Positions 18,116 through 26,530 of a stretch of DNA of 64,000 nucleotides are shown piece by piece; position 1 is the first letter of the stretch, and each line of letters opens with the position of its first letter. The position numbers were made by a program, and so were the translations under genes. The DNA lies in NCBI GenBank assembly GCA_028871195.1, contig JAGWNT010000005.1, positions 1 to 64,000 of the forward strand, in the 5' to 3' direction. The notes under the pieces were generated by a model that worked only from the letters and a program-made list of their open reading frames with translations, was not told the DNA's origin and made no database searches. The stretch comes from REEB85 sp018971455. Its GTDB lineage: Bacteria > Pseudomonadota > Alphaproteobacteria > Acetobacterales > Acetobacteraceae.

Positions 18116-20152
18116 TCAGAGGGCGCTGCACAGGCGCAGCGCGTCGTAGATGGCGCCGTGGACATTGCGGCTCGACACCGAATCGCCGATGCGATGGAGT
18201 TCGAACCCCTTCCCCGTCGGCACCTGCGGCCGACGCTCCAGCAGCGCATCGATGTCGGTGATGCCGGCATTGTTGGCACTCCCGCGCAAGGCATGGAAGA
18301 GCTCGTCCACCGGCACCGTGCCGTGCTCGATCACCACCTGCGAGGCTTCGAGCTCCATCTCGCTGCCGGTCAGCTCATGGCGGAACGTGGCGACCAGGCG
18401 GTTTCCCGCCGGCCGCACGCGGACCAGCTGATGGTCGATGGTGCTGCGCACCTTGTTTTGGGCGAAGCGCTTGCGATAGACGACGCGCGCCGAATACTCC
18501 ATCTCCAGCCCGATATTGTCGTCGAGCGTCACGAATTGCACGTGCCGCCCGTGCTCGGCCAGATGCAGCGCGCAGGATACCGCCTGGTGCCGGCCCGTGC
18601 CGTCATAGACGATGACATCCTCTTTGGCCTTCGTGGCGTCGGCGAGCACGTCCCAGACACTGACGCAATGCTCTCCCCCCTCCAGCCAATCGACATCGGG
18701 AAGGCCGCCGGTGGCAATGATGACGGCACTCGGCTGCTCTGCGAGGATATCGCTCGCCTCGGCATAGGTGTTGAGGCGGATATCCACGCCGAGGCGCGCC
18801 AGCTCGGCCGCCCGCCAATCGACGATGGCAACCAGATCGCGCCGCCAGGTCGCGCGCACCGCGGTGAGCAATTGCCCGCCGAGCTTGCTGCCGGCCTCGA
18901 ACAGCACGACATCATGGCCGCGTTCGGCGGCGACCCGCGCGGCTTCAAGTCCGGCCGGACCGCCACCCACCACAACGACCCGCCGCCCCGGTGCCGCCGA
19001 GCGCTCGATCACCTGCGGCAGGATCTGCTCGCGTCCGGTTGCCGGGTTATGGATGCAGGCGACTTTCTTGTACATGCAATAGGACGCGCCGACGCAGGGA
19101 CGAATGCGATCCTCCTCACCGCGCATCAGCTTGTTGACAATTTGCGGGTCCGCCATGTGGGCGCGCGTCATCGCCACCATGTCGAGCACGCCCTCCGCAA
19201 TGGCGTGCCGGGCGGTGGCTATGTCGGTGATGCGGGCTGCGTGAAAGACGGGCAGCCGGGTTTCCTGCTTGAACGCGCCAACCGGCTTGAGGAAGGGCGC
19301 CATCGGCTGGGACATGCCCGGCATATTGTGCTCGGCCAGGGCGAGGTCCGTGTCCATCCGGCCAAAGATGGCGTTGAAGAAATCGATATGTCCGGCGCGT
19401 TCGAAAAGCCGCGCGATCTTCAGGCACTCGGCAAAATCGATGCCATCCTCGATGTCTTCATCGACGACAAAGCGGATCCCGACCAGCCAGGCGTCACCGA
19501 CGGCGCGGCGGATCGCTTCATGCACCATCAGGCCGAAGCGGGCGCGGTTCTCGGTTGAGCCACCGAAGCGGTCCGTGCGCAGGTTGGTGCGCGGCGAGAG
19601 GAACTGGCCGATCAGGTGGCCGCCGGTCACCGTCTCCACCCCGTCCAGCCCGCCCTCCTTGCAGCGCAGCGCCGCGGCCGCATAGTCCCTGATGATGCGG
19701 GCGATATCGTCCTCGTCCATCTCCCGCGGAATATTGCGATGGCGCGTCTCGCGCACCCGCGACGGCGCCAGGGTGGGCAGCCAGTTCATCACCGTCGCAT
19801 CAGCCCGCCGGCCGAGATGGGATATCTGGCACATGATGGCCGCACCCTGCGCGTGGATGCGCCCGGAGAATTGCTGAAGATCGGGAATGATCGCGTCGGT
19901 CGAGACGTCGATCTGCCCGCCGCCCCAACTCGAATCCTTCGACACCATCGACGAGCCGCCAAACATCGTCAAAGCCAGCCCGCCCTTGGCCTTCTCCTCA
20001 TGGTAGCGCTGATAGCGCTCCTTCGGCATACCGCCTTCGTCGAGCGTGGCGGCATGGCTGGTGCTCATGATGCGGTTGCGCAGCATCAGCCCCTTGATGC
20101 GCAGGGGCTGCAACAGGGGATCGCTCTTGCGAGGGGCTGGATTTTCGGACAT
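18116..20152 (-). CDS. FMN/FAD iron-sulfur oxidoreductase of the dienoyl-CoA reductase/TMADH family, N-methyl amino acid demethylase type
   Basis: A 678-residue protein with an N-terminal Old-Yellow-Enzyme barrel (about 1-350), an iron-sulfur loop, and a C-terminal NAD/FAD domain starting at VVVVGGGPAGLEAARVAAE. Catalytic-type His and Arg are seen in GGHLIGQFLSPRTN. The cluster loop reads RPCVGASYCMYKK then ACIHNP. Compared with trimethylamine dehydrogenase, the second of four cysteines is Ala here. This family includes StcD/DgcA-like enzymes that demethylate N-methylproline or dimethylglycine. It lies 12 bp downstream of the importer ATPase gene, suggesting an imported N-methylated amine. 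Confidence 0.86.
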   Translation of the reverse strand: MSENPAPRKSDPLLQPLRIKGLMLRNRIMSTSHAATLDEGGMPKERYQRYHEEKAKGGLALTMFGGSSMVSKDSSWGGGQIDVSTDAIIPDLQQFSGRIHAQGAAIMCQISHLGRRADATVMNWLPTLAPSRVRETRHRNIPREMDEDDIARIIRDYAAAALRCKEGGLDGVETVTGGHLIGQFLSPRTNLRTDRFGGSTENRARFGLMVHEAIRRAVGDAWLVGIRFVVDEDIEDGIDFAECLKIARLFERAGHIDFFNAIFGRMDTDLALAEHNMPGMSQPMAPFLKPVGAFKQETRLPVFHAARITDIATARHAIAEGVLDMVAMTRAHMADPQIVNKLMRGEEDRIRPCVGASYCMYKKVACIHNPATGREQILPQVIERSAAPGRRVVVVGGGPAGLEAARVAAERGHDVVLFEAGSKLGGQLLTAVRATWRRDLVAIVDWRAAELARLGVDIRLNTYAEASDILAEQPSAVIIATGGLPDVDWLEGGEHCVSVWDVLADATKAKEDVIVYDGTGRHQAVSCALHLAEHGRHVQFVTLDDNIGLEMEYSARVVYRKRFAQNKVRSTIDHQLVRVRPAGNRLVATFRHELTGSEMELEASQVVIEHGTVPVDELFHALRGSANNAGITDIDALLERRPQVPTGKGFELHRIGDSVSSRNVHGAIYDALRLCSAL

Positions 20153-20164
20153 GGCTCGGCACTC

Positions 20165-22039
20165 TCACTCGGCTGAGGCGTGAAGCGGCACGGAGTGGCC
20201 GGACGCAGCCCCTCCACTGGACTGGGCGTGCAGCAATTCGGCTTCGCTGCGATGGCACAAGATGGCAGCGCCCTTTGACAGGTGGCGAAGCGGCGGCGCC
20301 ACTCGGTCGCATACGGTGTCGAGGCGAACCGCACAGCGCTCGTAGAAGGGGCAGGCCAGGCCCGCCGCCGCGCGCGTCAACCCGCCCGCCGCCTCGGCGA
20401 GGTGCGTGGCGCTGATGCCGTCGAGCCAACCCTGCCGCAGCTCAGGGACCGACGAGAGCAGAAGATCGGTATAGGGATGCCTGGGTGACCGCTGCATGAC
20501 CTGCTGGCCACCGCGTTCGACATTGCGCCCCGCATACAGGATCATCACCTGGTCGCAGATGGCGCGCACGGTCGCGAGGTCATGGCTGATGAACATGTAG
20601 GCGACGCCAAGTTCGCGCCGCAGCTCGGACAGCAGGTCGAGAATGGCGGCCCCAACCACGGTATCGAGCGCCGATGTCACCTCGTCGCAAAGGATCAGCG
20701 CCGGCTCGGCCGCCAGCGCACGGGCGAGATTGAGCCGCTGCTTCTGTCCGCCGGAAAGGCCCGCCGGCGGGCGCCCCGCGAGGCTTGCCGACAGGCGCAC
20801 CATGTCAAGCAAGGCAGCGATTCGCCGCGACAGGGCCGCGCCACGCAGGCCATGATAGAACTGCAGGGGCCGGGCCAGGATGCGCTCGACGCTATGCGCC
20901 GGATTGAGCGCCATGTCGGCCATCTGGAAAACGATCTGCACGCGCTGAAGCTGGGCCCGGCTGCGGGCGGCAGCCTGCGGGGCCAGCGGCTCGCCGTTCA
21001 GCGCGATGGTCCCGCGCGCGGCCGGCAGCAGCCCGGCGACCACCTGTGCGAGCGTGCTCTTGCCGCACCCCGACTCACCGACCACGCCGAGCACCGATCC
21101 GGGCATGATGGTGAAGCCGATGTCGCGCAGCACCGGCATCGCGGGCATCCCATCGCCGCCCCGTGGCCCATAGCCGGCGACTAGGCCGGACACCTCCAGC
21201 AACGGCACGGCGCCATGCGCCGGCGCGCTCGCCGCACCCCGTGGCGCCGGCGCCGCCGCGGCCAGCAGCGTGCGCGTGTACGGGTGCGCGGGTGCGCCCA
21301 GGAGCTGGCCGGCGGGTGCGGCCTCCTGGATCCTGCCGTCGCGAAGAACGATGATGCGATCGGCCATCTGCGCCACCACGGCAAGATCGTGCGAGACGTA
21401 GAGCGCCGTGGTGCCGCGCTCGCGCACCACCGATCTGAAGGCACGAAGCACCTCGATCTGCGTGGTGACGTCAAGCGCCGTCGTCGGCTCGTCAAGGATC
21501 ACAAGGTCCGGCTCGGTGATCAGCGCCATCGCGGCGAGCAGGCGCTGCAGCTGGCCGCCGGAAACCTGGTGGGGAAACAGCGCGCCGACGCCATCCGGAT
21601 CCGGCAGAGCGAGGGCGCGGAACAATGCGCGCGCCTTTTCCTCGGCGGCCTTTCGCTGCATCAGGCGGTGGATCAGCACATTCTCGATCACCTGCGCCAT
21701 GATGCGCTGCGACGGGTTGAAGGCCGCCGCCGCACTTTGCGCGATGTAGCTTACCGTGCGGCCACGAAATCGGGACAGCGCCGCGGGCGCGAGCGTGGCC
21801 GGTTCGGTGGCGCCGACGCGCACCCGCCCGCCGGTGATGGCACAGCCAGCCCGCGCATGGCCCATCAGCGCCAGCGCAATGGTGGTCTTGCCCGAACCGG
21901 ACTCGCCGATCAGCGCCACCACCTCGCCGCGCCCGATGGTGAAGCTGACATCATCGACGATGACGCTGCCCGCGCCGTCGCGCCCGGCGACCACGCGCAG
22001 CCCCGCCACCTCGACGAGGGGGGCCTGGTCAATGGCCAT
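20165..22039 (-). CDS. Fused double ATP-binding subunit of a peptide-type ABC importer (DppD-DppF fusion)
   Basis: A 624-residue protein with two complete ABC domains. The first has Walker A GESGSGKTT, signature VSGGQLQR and Walker [13 protein letters not shown]. The second has GESGCGKST, LSGGQKQR and LILCDEVTSALD, followed by the oligopeptide C-terminal motif CPFYERC. It therefore replaces the two separate ATPases usual for such importers. The ATG at 22039 overlaps the upstream permease stop by 11 nt; a start at 22069 is possible but would extend the overlap. It energises the two permeases encoded just upstream. Confidence 0.93.
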   Translation of the reverse strand: MAIDQAPLVEVAGLRVVAGRDGAGSVIVDDVSFTIGRGEVVALIGESGSGKTTIALALMGHARAGCAITGGRVRVGATEPATLAPAALSRFRGRTVSYIAQSAAAAFNPSQRIMAQVIENVLIHRLMQRKAAEEKARALFRALALPDPDGVGALFPHQVSGGQLQRLLAAMALITEPDLVILDEPTTALDVTTQIEVLRAFRSVVRERGTTALYVSHDLAVVAQMADRIIVLRDGRIQEAAPAGQLLGAPAHPYTRTLLAAAAPAPRGAASAPAHGAVPLLEVSGLVAGYGPRGGDGMPAMPVLRDIGFTIMPGSVLGVVGESGCGKSTLAQVVAGLLPAARGTIALNGEPLAPQAAARSRAQLQRVQIVFQMADMALNPAHSVERILARPLQFYHGLRGAALSRRIAALLDMVRLSASLAGRPPAGLSGGQKQRLNLARALAAEPALILCDEVTSALDTVVGAAILDLLSELRRELGVAYMFISHDLATVRAICDQVMILYAGRNVERGGQQVMQRSPRHPYTDLLLSSVPELRQGWLDGISATHLAEAAGGLTRAAAGLACPFYERCAVRLDTVCDRVAPPLRHLSKGAAILCHRSEAELLHAQSSGGAASGHSVPLHASAE

Positions 22040-22868
22040 GCGGATCGCCGGGACGGCCGTGCAGGCCATCGATCATCAGGTTCACGCCGATCGTCAGAGT
22101 GGCGATGGCCAGCGCCGGCATGATGACGGCCGGCGCCCCGTAGGCCAGGCCCTCGATATTCTCCCGCACCAGGGATCCCCAATCCGCGAAGGGCGGCTGT
22201 ATGCCCAGGCCGAGGAAGCTCAAGCCGCTCAACAGCAGCACGACATAGATGAAGCGGAGCCCGAAATCGGTCAGGACCGGCAGCACGATGTTGGGCAGGA
22301 TCTCGGCCCGCATGATGTAGAAGGCGCCCTCTCCGCGCGCCCGCGCGACCTTGACGAACTCCATGGCGACGATGTTCACCGCGAGGGCCCGCACCGTGCG
22401 GTAGGCGCCCGGCAGGTAGATCACGGCCGCCGTCAGCACCAGGATCGGAATGGAGGAGCCGACGGCCGCGACCACTACGAGGGCAAAGAGCAGGCTGGGC
22501 AGGGAGATCAGCGCATCGAGCAGGCGGCTGACGATGGCGTCGCTCCAGCCGCCATTCGTGGCCGCCCACAACGCCAGCATGCTGCCCGAGAGACTGGCCA
22601 GGACGGTCGCCAACGCCGCGACACCGACGGTGTAGCGGGCGCCGAAGAGAATGCGGCTCAGCATGTCCCGGCCAAGATAATCGGTGCCGAGCAGCGCCGC
22701 CCGGCTGCTGGCATCGAGCACCTGGGCGGAGACCACGCTGCCCTCGCCATGGGGGGCGAGAAAGGGCCCGAACACGGCCATCACGACCCAGAACAGCACG
22801 ATCGCGAGGCCGATGGCGCCGGCCGGACGAATGCGGCGGCGCAAACGGGCGGGACTGGCGATGCTCAT
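22029..22868 (-). CDS. Peptide-type ABC transporter permease, DppC-like (second importer)
   Basis: A 279-residue inner-membrane subunit with a first membrane helix near residues 16-38, the GTDYLGRDMLSRI motif typical of DppC proteins, and an ATPase-docking loop ARARGEGAFYIMRAEILPN. It overlaps the DppB-like gene upstream by 4 nt and the ATPase gene downstream by 11 nt. It forms the channel together with the 22865-23818 product. Confidence 0.93.
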   Translation of the reverse strand: MSIASPARLRRRIRPAGAIGLAIVLFWVVMAVFGPFLAPHGEGSVVSAQVLDASSRAALLGTDYLGRDMLSRILFGARYTVGVAALATVLASLSGSMLALWAATNGGWSDAIVSRLLDALISLPSLLFALVVVAAVGSSIPILVLTAAVIYLPGAYRTVRALAVNIVAMEFVKVARARGEGAFYIMRAEILPNIVLPVLTDFGLRFIYVVLLLSGLSFLGLGIQPPFADWGSLVRENIEGLAYGAPAVIMPALAIATLTIGVNLMIDGLHGRPGDPHGH

Positions 22869-23818
22869 CGGTGGCGCAGCCGCGGGTTGGACAGGATGGC
22901 GAAAACATCCGCCAGCAGCACGAGCAGCAGATAGGCCGTGCAGAAGATCATGGCGCAGGCCTGCACCAGCGGCATGTCGCGCGTCGTCACCGCATCGACC
23001 ATCAGCTTGGCAAGACCGGGGTAGTTGAAGATGGTCTCGACAATGATGACGCCGCCGAGCAGGAAGGAGACGCTGAGCGCCACGGCATTGACGATGGGGC
23101 CGAGCGCGTTGGGCAGCGCATGGAGCAGCACCAGCCGCAACGGCCGCACGCCCTTCAGCACGGCCATTTCGACATATGATGAGTCCAGCACATTGATCAG
23201 CGCCGCCCGGGTCATCCGCGCGATCTGCGCGATGACGACGAAGCTGAGCGTCATCACCGGCAACGCGAAGGCGCGCAGCAGCTGCACGGCCGAGCGATCC
23301 GGCATTTCATAGAACATCGACGGAAGCCAGTGCCGCTGCACGGCGAAGACCAGCACCGCCAGCGTGGCAACCAGGAACTCGGGCACCGAAACCGCCGACA
23401 CGGTCAGCAGCCCGACGATCCGGTCATAGGCGCCGCCGCGCCACACCGCGGCCGTGATGCCGAGGACGAGGGCGACCGGCACCGCCACCATGGCGGTGAG
23501 CCCCGCCAGCAGAAGCGAGTTGGGCAGCCGGCTGCCGATCAGCTGCGCCACCGGCAGATCGTTCACCAGCGAGTTGCCGGGGTGCAGCGTCAGCAGGCCA
23601 CCGAGCCAGGTGAGATAGCGCAGCCAGGCCGGCTGATCGAGATGCATCACGGCCCGCAAGGCGGCAACCGCCTCCGGCGTGGCGCTCTGGCCGAGCACCG
23701 CCTGGGCGACATCGCCAGGCAGCAGCTCGGTGGCCATGAACACCAGCACGGAGACGATCAGCAGCGTCAGCAGGCTGACGGCGAGGCGGGCCATCAGCAG
23801 GCGGACAAGCGGGGCCAT
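22865..23818 (-). CDS. Peptide-type ABC transporter permease, DppB-like (second importer)
   Basis: About 317 residues with an N-terminal membrane segment, a GNSLVNDLPVAQLI-type periplasmic loop and the BPD_transp_1 core. The coupling loop is MAVLKGVRPLRLVLLHALPN. The ATG at 23818 lies 13 bp after the binding-protein stop; an upstream ATG at 23848 would overlap that gene. It is the second gene of the importer operon. Confidence 0.93.
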   Translation of the reverse strand: MAPLVRLLMARLAVSLLTLLIVSVLVFMATELLPGDVAQAVLGQSATPEAVAALRAVMHLDQPAWLRYLTWLGGLLTLHPGNSLVNDLPVAQLIGSRLPNSLLLAGLTAMVAVPVALVLGITAAVWRGGAYDRIVGLLTVSAVSVPEFLVATLAVLVFAVQRHWLPSMFYEMPDRSAVQLLRAFALPVMTLSFVVIAQIARMTRAALINVLDSSYVEMAVLKGVRPLRLVLLHALPNALGPIVNAVALSVSFLLGGVIIVETIFNYPGLAKLMVDAVTTRDMPLVQACAMIFCTAYLLLVLLADVFAILSNPRLRHR

Positions 23819-23831
23819 TGCGCGTGGTATC

Positions 23832-25451
23832 TCAGGCCAGCCAGACATTCTCGGCGAAGTCGAAGCCCATCATCCCGCCCGTCGGGATCGGACGGAGCCC
23901 CTTGAGGCGCGCGCTATGGGCGTCGAGATTGCTGAGGAACAGCGGAATGCCGATTCCGGCATCGTCGCGGATCATCCCCTGCATGTCCCAGTACATCGCC
24001 TTGCGCTTGGCCAGGTCGAGCTCGGAACGCGCGGCCAGCAGGAGGCTGTCGAACTTGGCGTCCTTCCATTTGGACTCGTTCCACGGCGCGTCGGACTTGA
24101 AGAACAGCGTCAGCAGGATGTCCGCGCTCGGGCGAGGGTTGATGTTGCCGAAGCACAGCGGCGCCTTGAGCCAGTAATTCGACCAGTAGCCGCCCGCCGG
24201 CACCTGCTTGATGTCGAGATTGAGCCCGATCTTGCGCGCCGCGCCCTGCATCAGCACCGCCATGTCCACCGAGGAGGAAGCGGCGGTCGAGGCCACCAGC
24301 GGCACCGCGGTGGCGCCGATGCCTGATTTCTTGAGATGGAACTTGGCGCGCTCCGGATCGAAGGGCCGCTGGGCGAGATGGGGGTTGTAGAAGCGGTTGG
24401 TCGGGTCGATCGGCTGGTCGTTGCCGACCACGGCATAGTTCTGGAAGATGGCGCGCTTCATCTGCTCGCGATCCATCAGGTATTTCAGCGCCATCACGAA
24501 ATCCGCATTGCCGGTCTGCGCCACGTCCAGCCGCGCGATCAGGTCGGTGTAGCCGCCTGATCGCGTCTCGAACACATCGTAGCCATGCGCGGCCTTAACC
24601 TGGCGGGTGGCGCGCGGGTTGATGCCGCCGGCGAGCTGGATGTCGCCGGCCAGCAGGGCGTTCACCCGCGCCGCGTCATCGGCAATGCCGAAGAACTCGA
24701 TCTGGTCGAGATAGGGCTTGCCGGCCTTCCAGTAATGCGGATTGCGCACGCCGACGGAGCGCACGCCCGGGGCGAACTCCTTGCACTTATAGGCGCCCGT
24801 GCCATTGGCGGTGGTGAAATTCGTCGTGCCGTTCTTGATGATCTTGAAATGAAACGTCCCCAGCGCGACCGGAAGATCGGCATTCGGGGTGGCCAGCGTG
24901 ATGCGCACCTCCTGCGGTCCCATCGCCTTGATCTCGGTCATCTGCGTCGCCAGCGGGCGGGCCGGCGAGCCGATCTTGGGGTCCTGGAGGCGTGTCAGCG
25001 AATAGACGACGTCGTCCGCCGTCATCGTGGCACCGTCGTGGAACTCGACGCCCTTGCGCAGCTTCAGCGTCCACACGCGGGCATCGGCACTCTCGAAGGA
25101 TTCGGCCAGCACCGGCTGCGGCGTGAGGTTGGCGTCCAGCGCCGTCAGGCCGTTATAGAACATGTTGCAGCGAACATAGTCGGTGGAGAGGGATTGGCGG
25201 GCGGGGTCCACCGTGTCGGTGGTGCCGCTGGAATAGCCGGCGACGCGGATGCTGCCGCCTGTCTTCGGCGTTTCGGCGGCAGCCGCCAGCGCTTGCGTGG
25301 CAACCAGTCCCGAGGCTGTGAGCCCCATGCCGCCGGCCGCGAGCCAGCCCATCAGCGCCCGCCGGGTCGCGCCGGCGCCGGCCATGCGTTGAAGCGTCGC
25401 GGCGTCGGCGTCGTCCAGGGTCGGGCTCAAAGCGGGGTCTTGCTCGCTCAT
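23832..25451 (-). CDS. ABC transporter substrate-binding protein, family 5 (second importer)
   Basis: A 539-residue periplasmic binding protein. The N-terminal region carries a twin-arginine-like motif, TRRALMGWLAAGG, near residues 29-41 and an Ala-rich cleavage region at ATQALAAAAE. The SBP_bac_5 fold is supported by blocks such as KLRKGVEFHDGATMTADDVVYSL. The ATG at 25451 has AAGG about 9 nt upstream; the frame is open to 25535. It heads the operon of importer, demethylase, acetyltransferase and oxidase, and is divergent from a LysR gene. Confidence 0.92.
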   Translation of the reverse strand: MSEQDPALSPTLDDADAATLQRMAGAGATRRALMGWLAAGGMGLTASGLVATQALAAAAETPKTGGSIRVAGYSSGTTDTVDPARQSLSTDYVRCNMFYNGLTALDANLTPQPVLAESFESADARVWTLKLRKGVEFHDGATMTADDVVYSLTRLQDPKIGSPARPLATQMTEIKAMGPQEVRITLATPNADLPVALGTFHFKIIKNGTTNFTTANGTGAYKCKEFAPGVRSVGVRNPHYWKAGKPYLDQIEFFGIADDAARVNALLAGDIQLAGGINPRATRQVKAAHGYDVFETRSGGYTDLIARLDVAQTGNADFVMALKYLMDREQMKRAIFQNYAVVGNDQPIDPTNRFYNPHLAQRPFDPERAKFHLKKSGIGATAVPLVASTAASSSVDMAVLMQGAARKIGLNLDIKQVPAGGYWSNYWLKAPLCFGNINPRPSADILLTLFFKSDAPWNESKWKDAKFDSLLLAARSELDLAKRKAMYWDMQGMIRDDAGIGIPLFLSNLDAHSARLKGLRPIPTGGMMGFDFAENVWLA

Positions 25452-25563
25452 GACAGCTGCCTTTCTGCGGTTGCTGGTGGCCTCTTTGTGGGGAGAGGCA
25501 ATGACGAGCCGCATGTCTTCCATGTTTTTTTGCATGGGTCATGTTGACAAAACTCAAGGGGGT

Positions 25564-25580
25564 CATACGCTGAGCGTATG
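25564..25580. promoter_or_regulatory. Perfect palindrome CATACGC-TGA-GCGTATG at the LysR start
   Basis: Two 7-bp arms with a 3-bp spacer form a perfect inverted repeat in the 126-bp gap between the LysR gene and the importer operon. Its right arm ends on the ATG at 25578, so a protein bound here would block the LysR gene. LysR proteins commonly bind such dyads and repress their own gene. The site may also control the divergent operon. Confidence 0.5.
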
Positions 25581-26510
25581 TCCATGCTTGGCCGCCTGGT
25601 TCCCTCGGCGCGCGGGCTGCTGGTGTTCGAGGCGGCGGCACGCACCGGAAGTTGCAGTGCGGCGGCACGGGAGTTCAATCTCACCCAGCCCTCGGTCAGC
25701 CGGAACATCGCCCAGCTTGAGGCGCATCTGGGCATGCCTTTGTTCATCCGCAGCCCGTCCGGCATGGAACTGACGCCCGAAGGCCAGGTGCTGCACGACG
25801 CCCTGAGCGAGGGGTTCCAGAAAGTCGTCGCGGCGCTGCAGGAGATCGTCGCCCAACGCACCCGCCAGCAGGTCGTCGAGCTCTCGCTCTCGACCGCGTT
25901 CGTGACGCACTGGTTCATTCCCCGGATGGGCGCGTTCCACAAAGTGTTCCCGGCCGTGGATCTGCGCTTCCAGCTGATCTCGGGCGCGCTGCGCGGGCCG
26001 CCGGGCAATGTCGATCTGGCCATGCGGATGATGACCGAGCACGACAGCGAGTTCCACAGCTGGCCATTCGCGCCGGAGCTGATCATTCCGGTGTGCAGCC
26101 CGGCCTATCTGGCGCGCAACGGCACGCTGGAGCAGGCGACGCGGGGCAGCGGCCACACCCTGCTGCATCTCTCCGACACACCGCTCGACCGCGACACGCT
26201 ATGGAGCGGCATCGTCAGCAGCCGCGCCCTGCGGCCGACCTGGATCGAGTTCTCCGATTACGGCGTGGTCCTGCAGGCGGCCATGAACGGCGAAGGGGTC
26301 GCCCTTGGCTGGATCACCGTGGTCTCGCGCGCCCTCGCGGTCGGCAGCCTCGTTCCCGCCTCGAGCCGGCGCATCCGCACCGGGCGAAGCTACCACCTGC
26401 TGGCGTCGCGGGCGCGCCCGGTGCGCGACGTCGTCGCCGCCATCCGCGACTGGATGATCGCCGAGATGGCGGGCGACATGGCACTTCTGGCGAAGCAGCG
26501 CATGGAATGA
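25578..26510 (+). CDS. LysR-family transcriptional regulator
   Basis: A 310-residue regulator. The N-terminal winged helix-turn-helix includes FEAAARTGSCSAAAREFNLTQPSVSRNI, shown here only to mark residues about 18-44. The rest is a LysR effector-binding domain resembling GcvA-type regulators. It is divergent from the second importer operon, the usual layout for a LysR activator of a catabolic operon. An ATG at 25584 is an alternative start that would free the overlapping palindrome. The inducer is unknown but may be the imported amine or its product. Confidence 0.9.
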   Translation: MSMLGRLVPSARGLLVFEAAARTGSCSAAAREFNLTQPSVSRNIAQLEAHLGMPLFIRSPSGMELTPEGQVLHDALSEGFQKVVAALQEIVAQRTRQQVVELSLSTAFVTHWFIPRMGAFHKVFPAVDLRFQLISGALRGPPGNVDLAMRMMTEHDSEFHSWPFAPELIIPVCSPAYLARNGTLEQATRGSGHTLLHLSDTPLDRDTLWSGIVSSRALRPTWIEFSDYGVVLQAAMNGEGVALGWITVVSRALAVGSLVPASSRRIRTGRSYHLLASRARPVRDVVAAIRDWMIAEMAGDMALLAKQRME

Positions 26511-26530
26511 CGCCGCATGGAACGGTGAGA

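Noticed and set aside
25544..25572. TTGACA as a -35 for the LysR gene
   Set aside because: The -35 word at 25544-25549 is perfect, but no acceptable -10 lies 16-18 bp downstream. Position relative to the ATG would also leave almost no leader.
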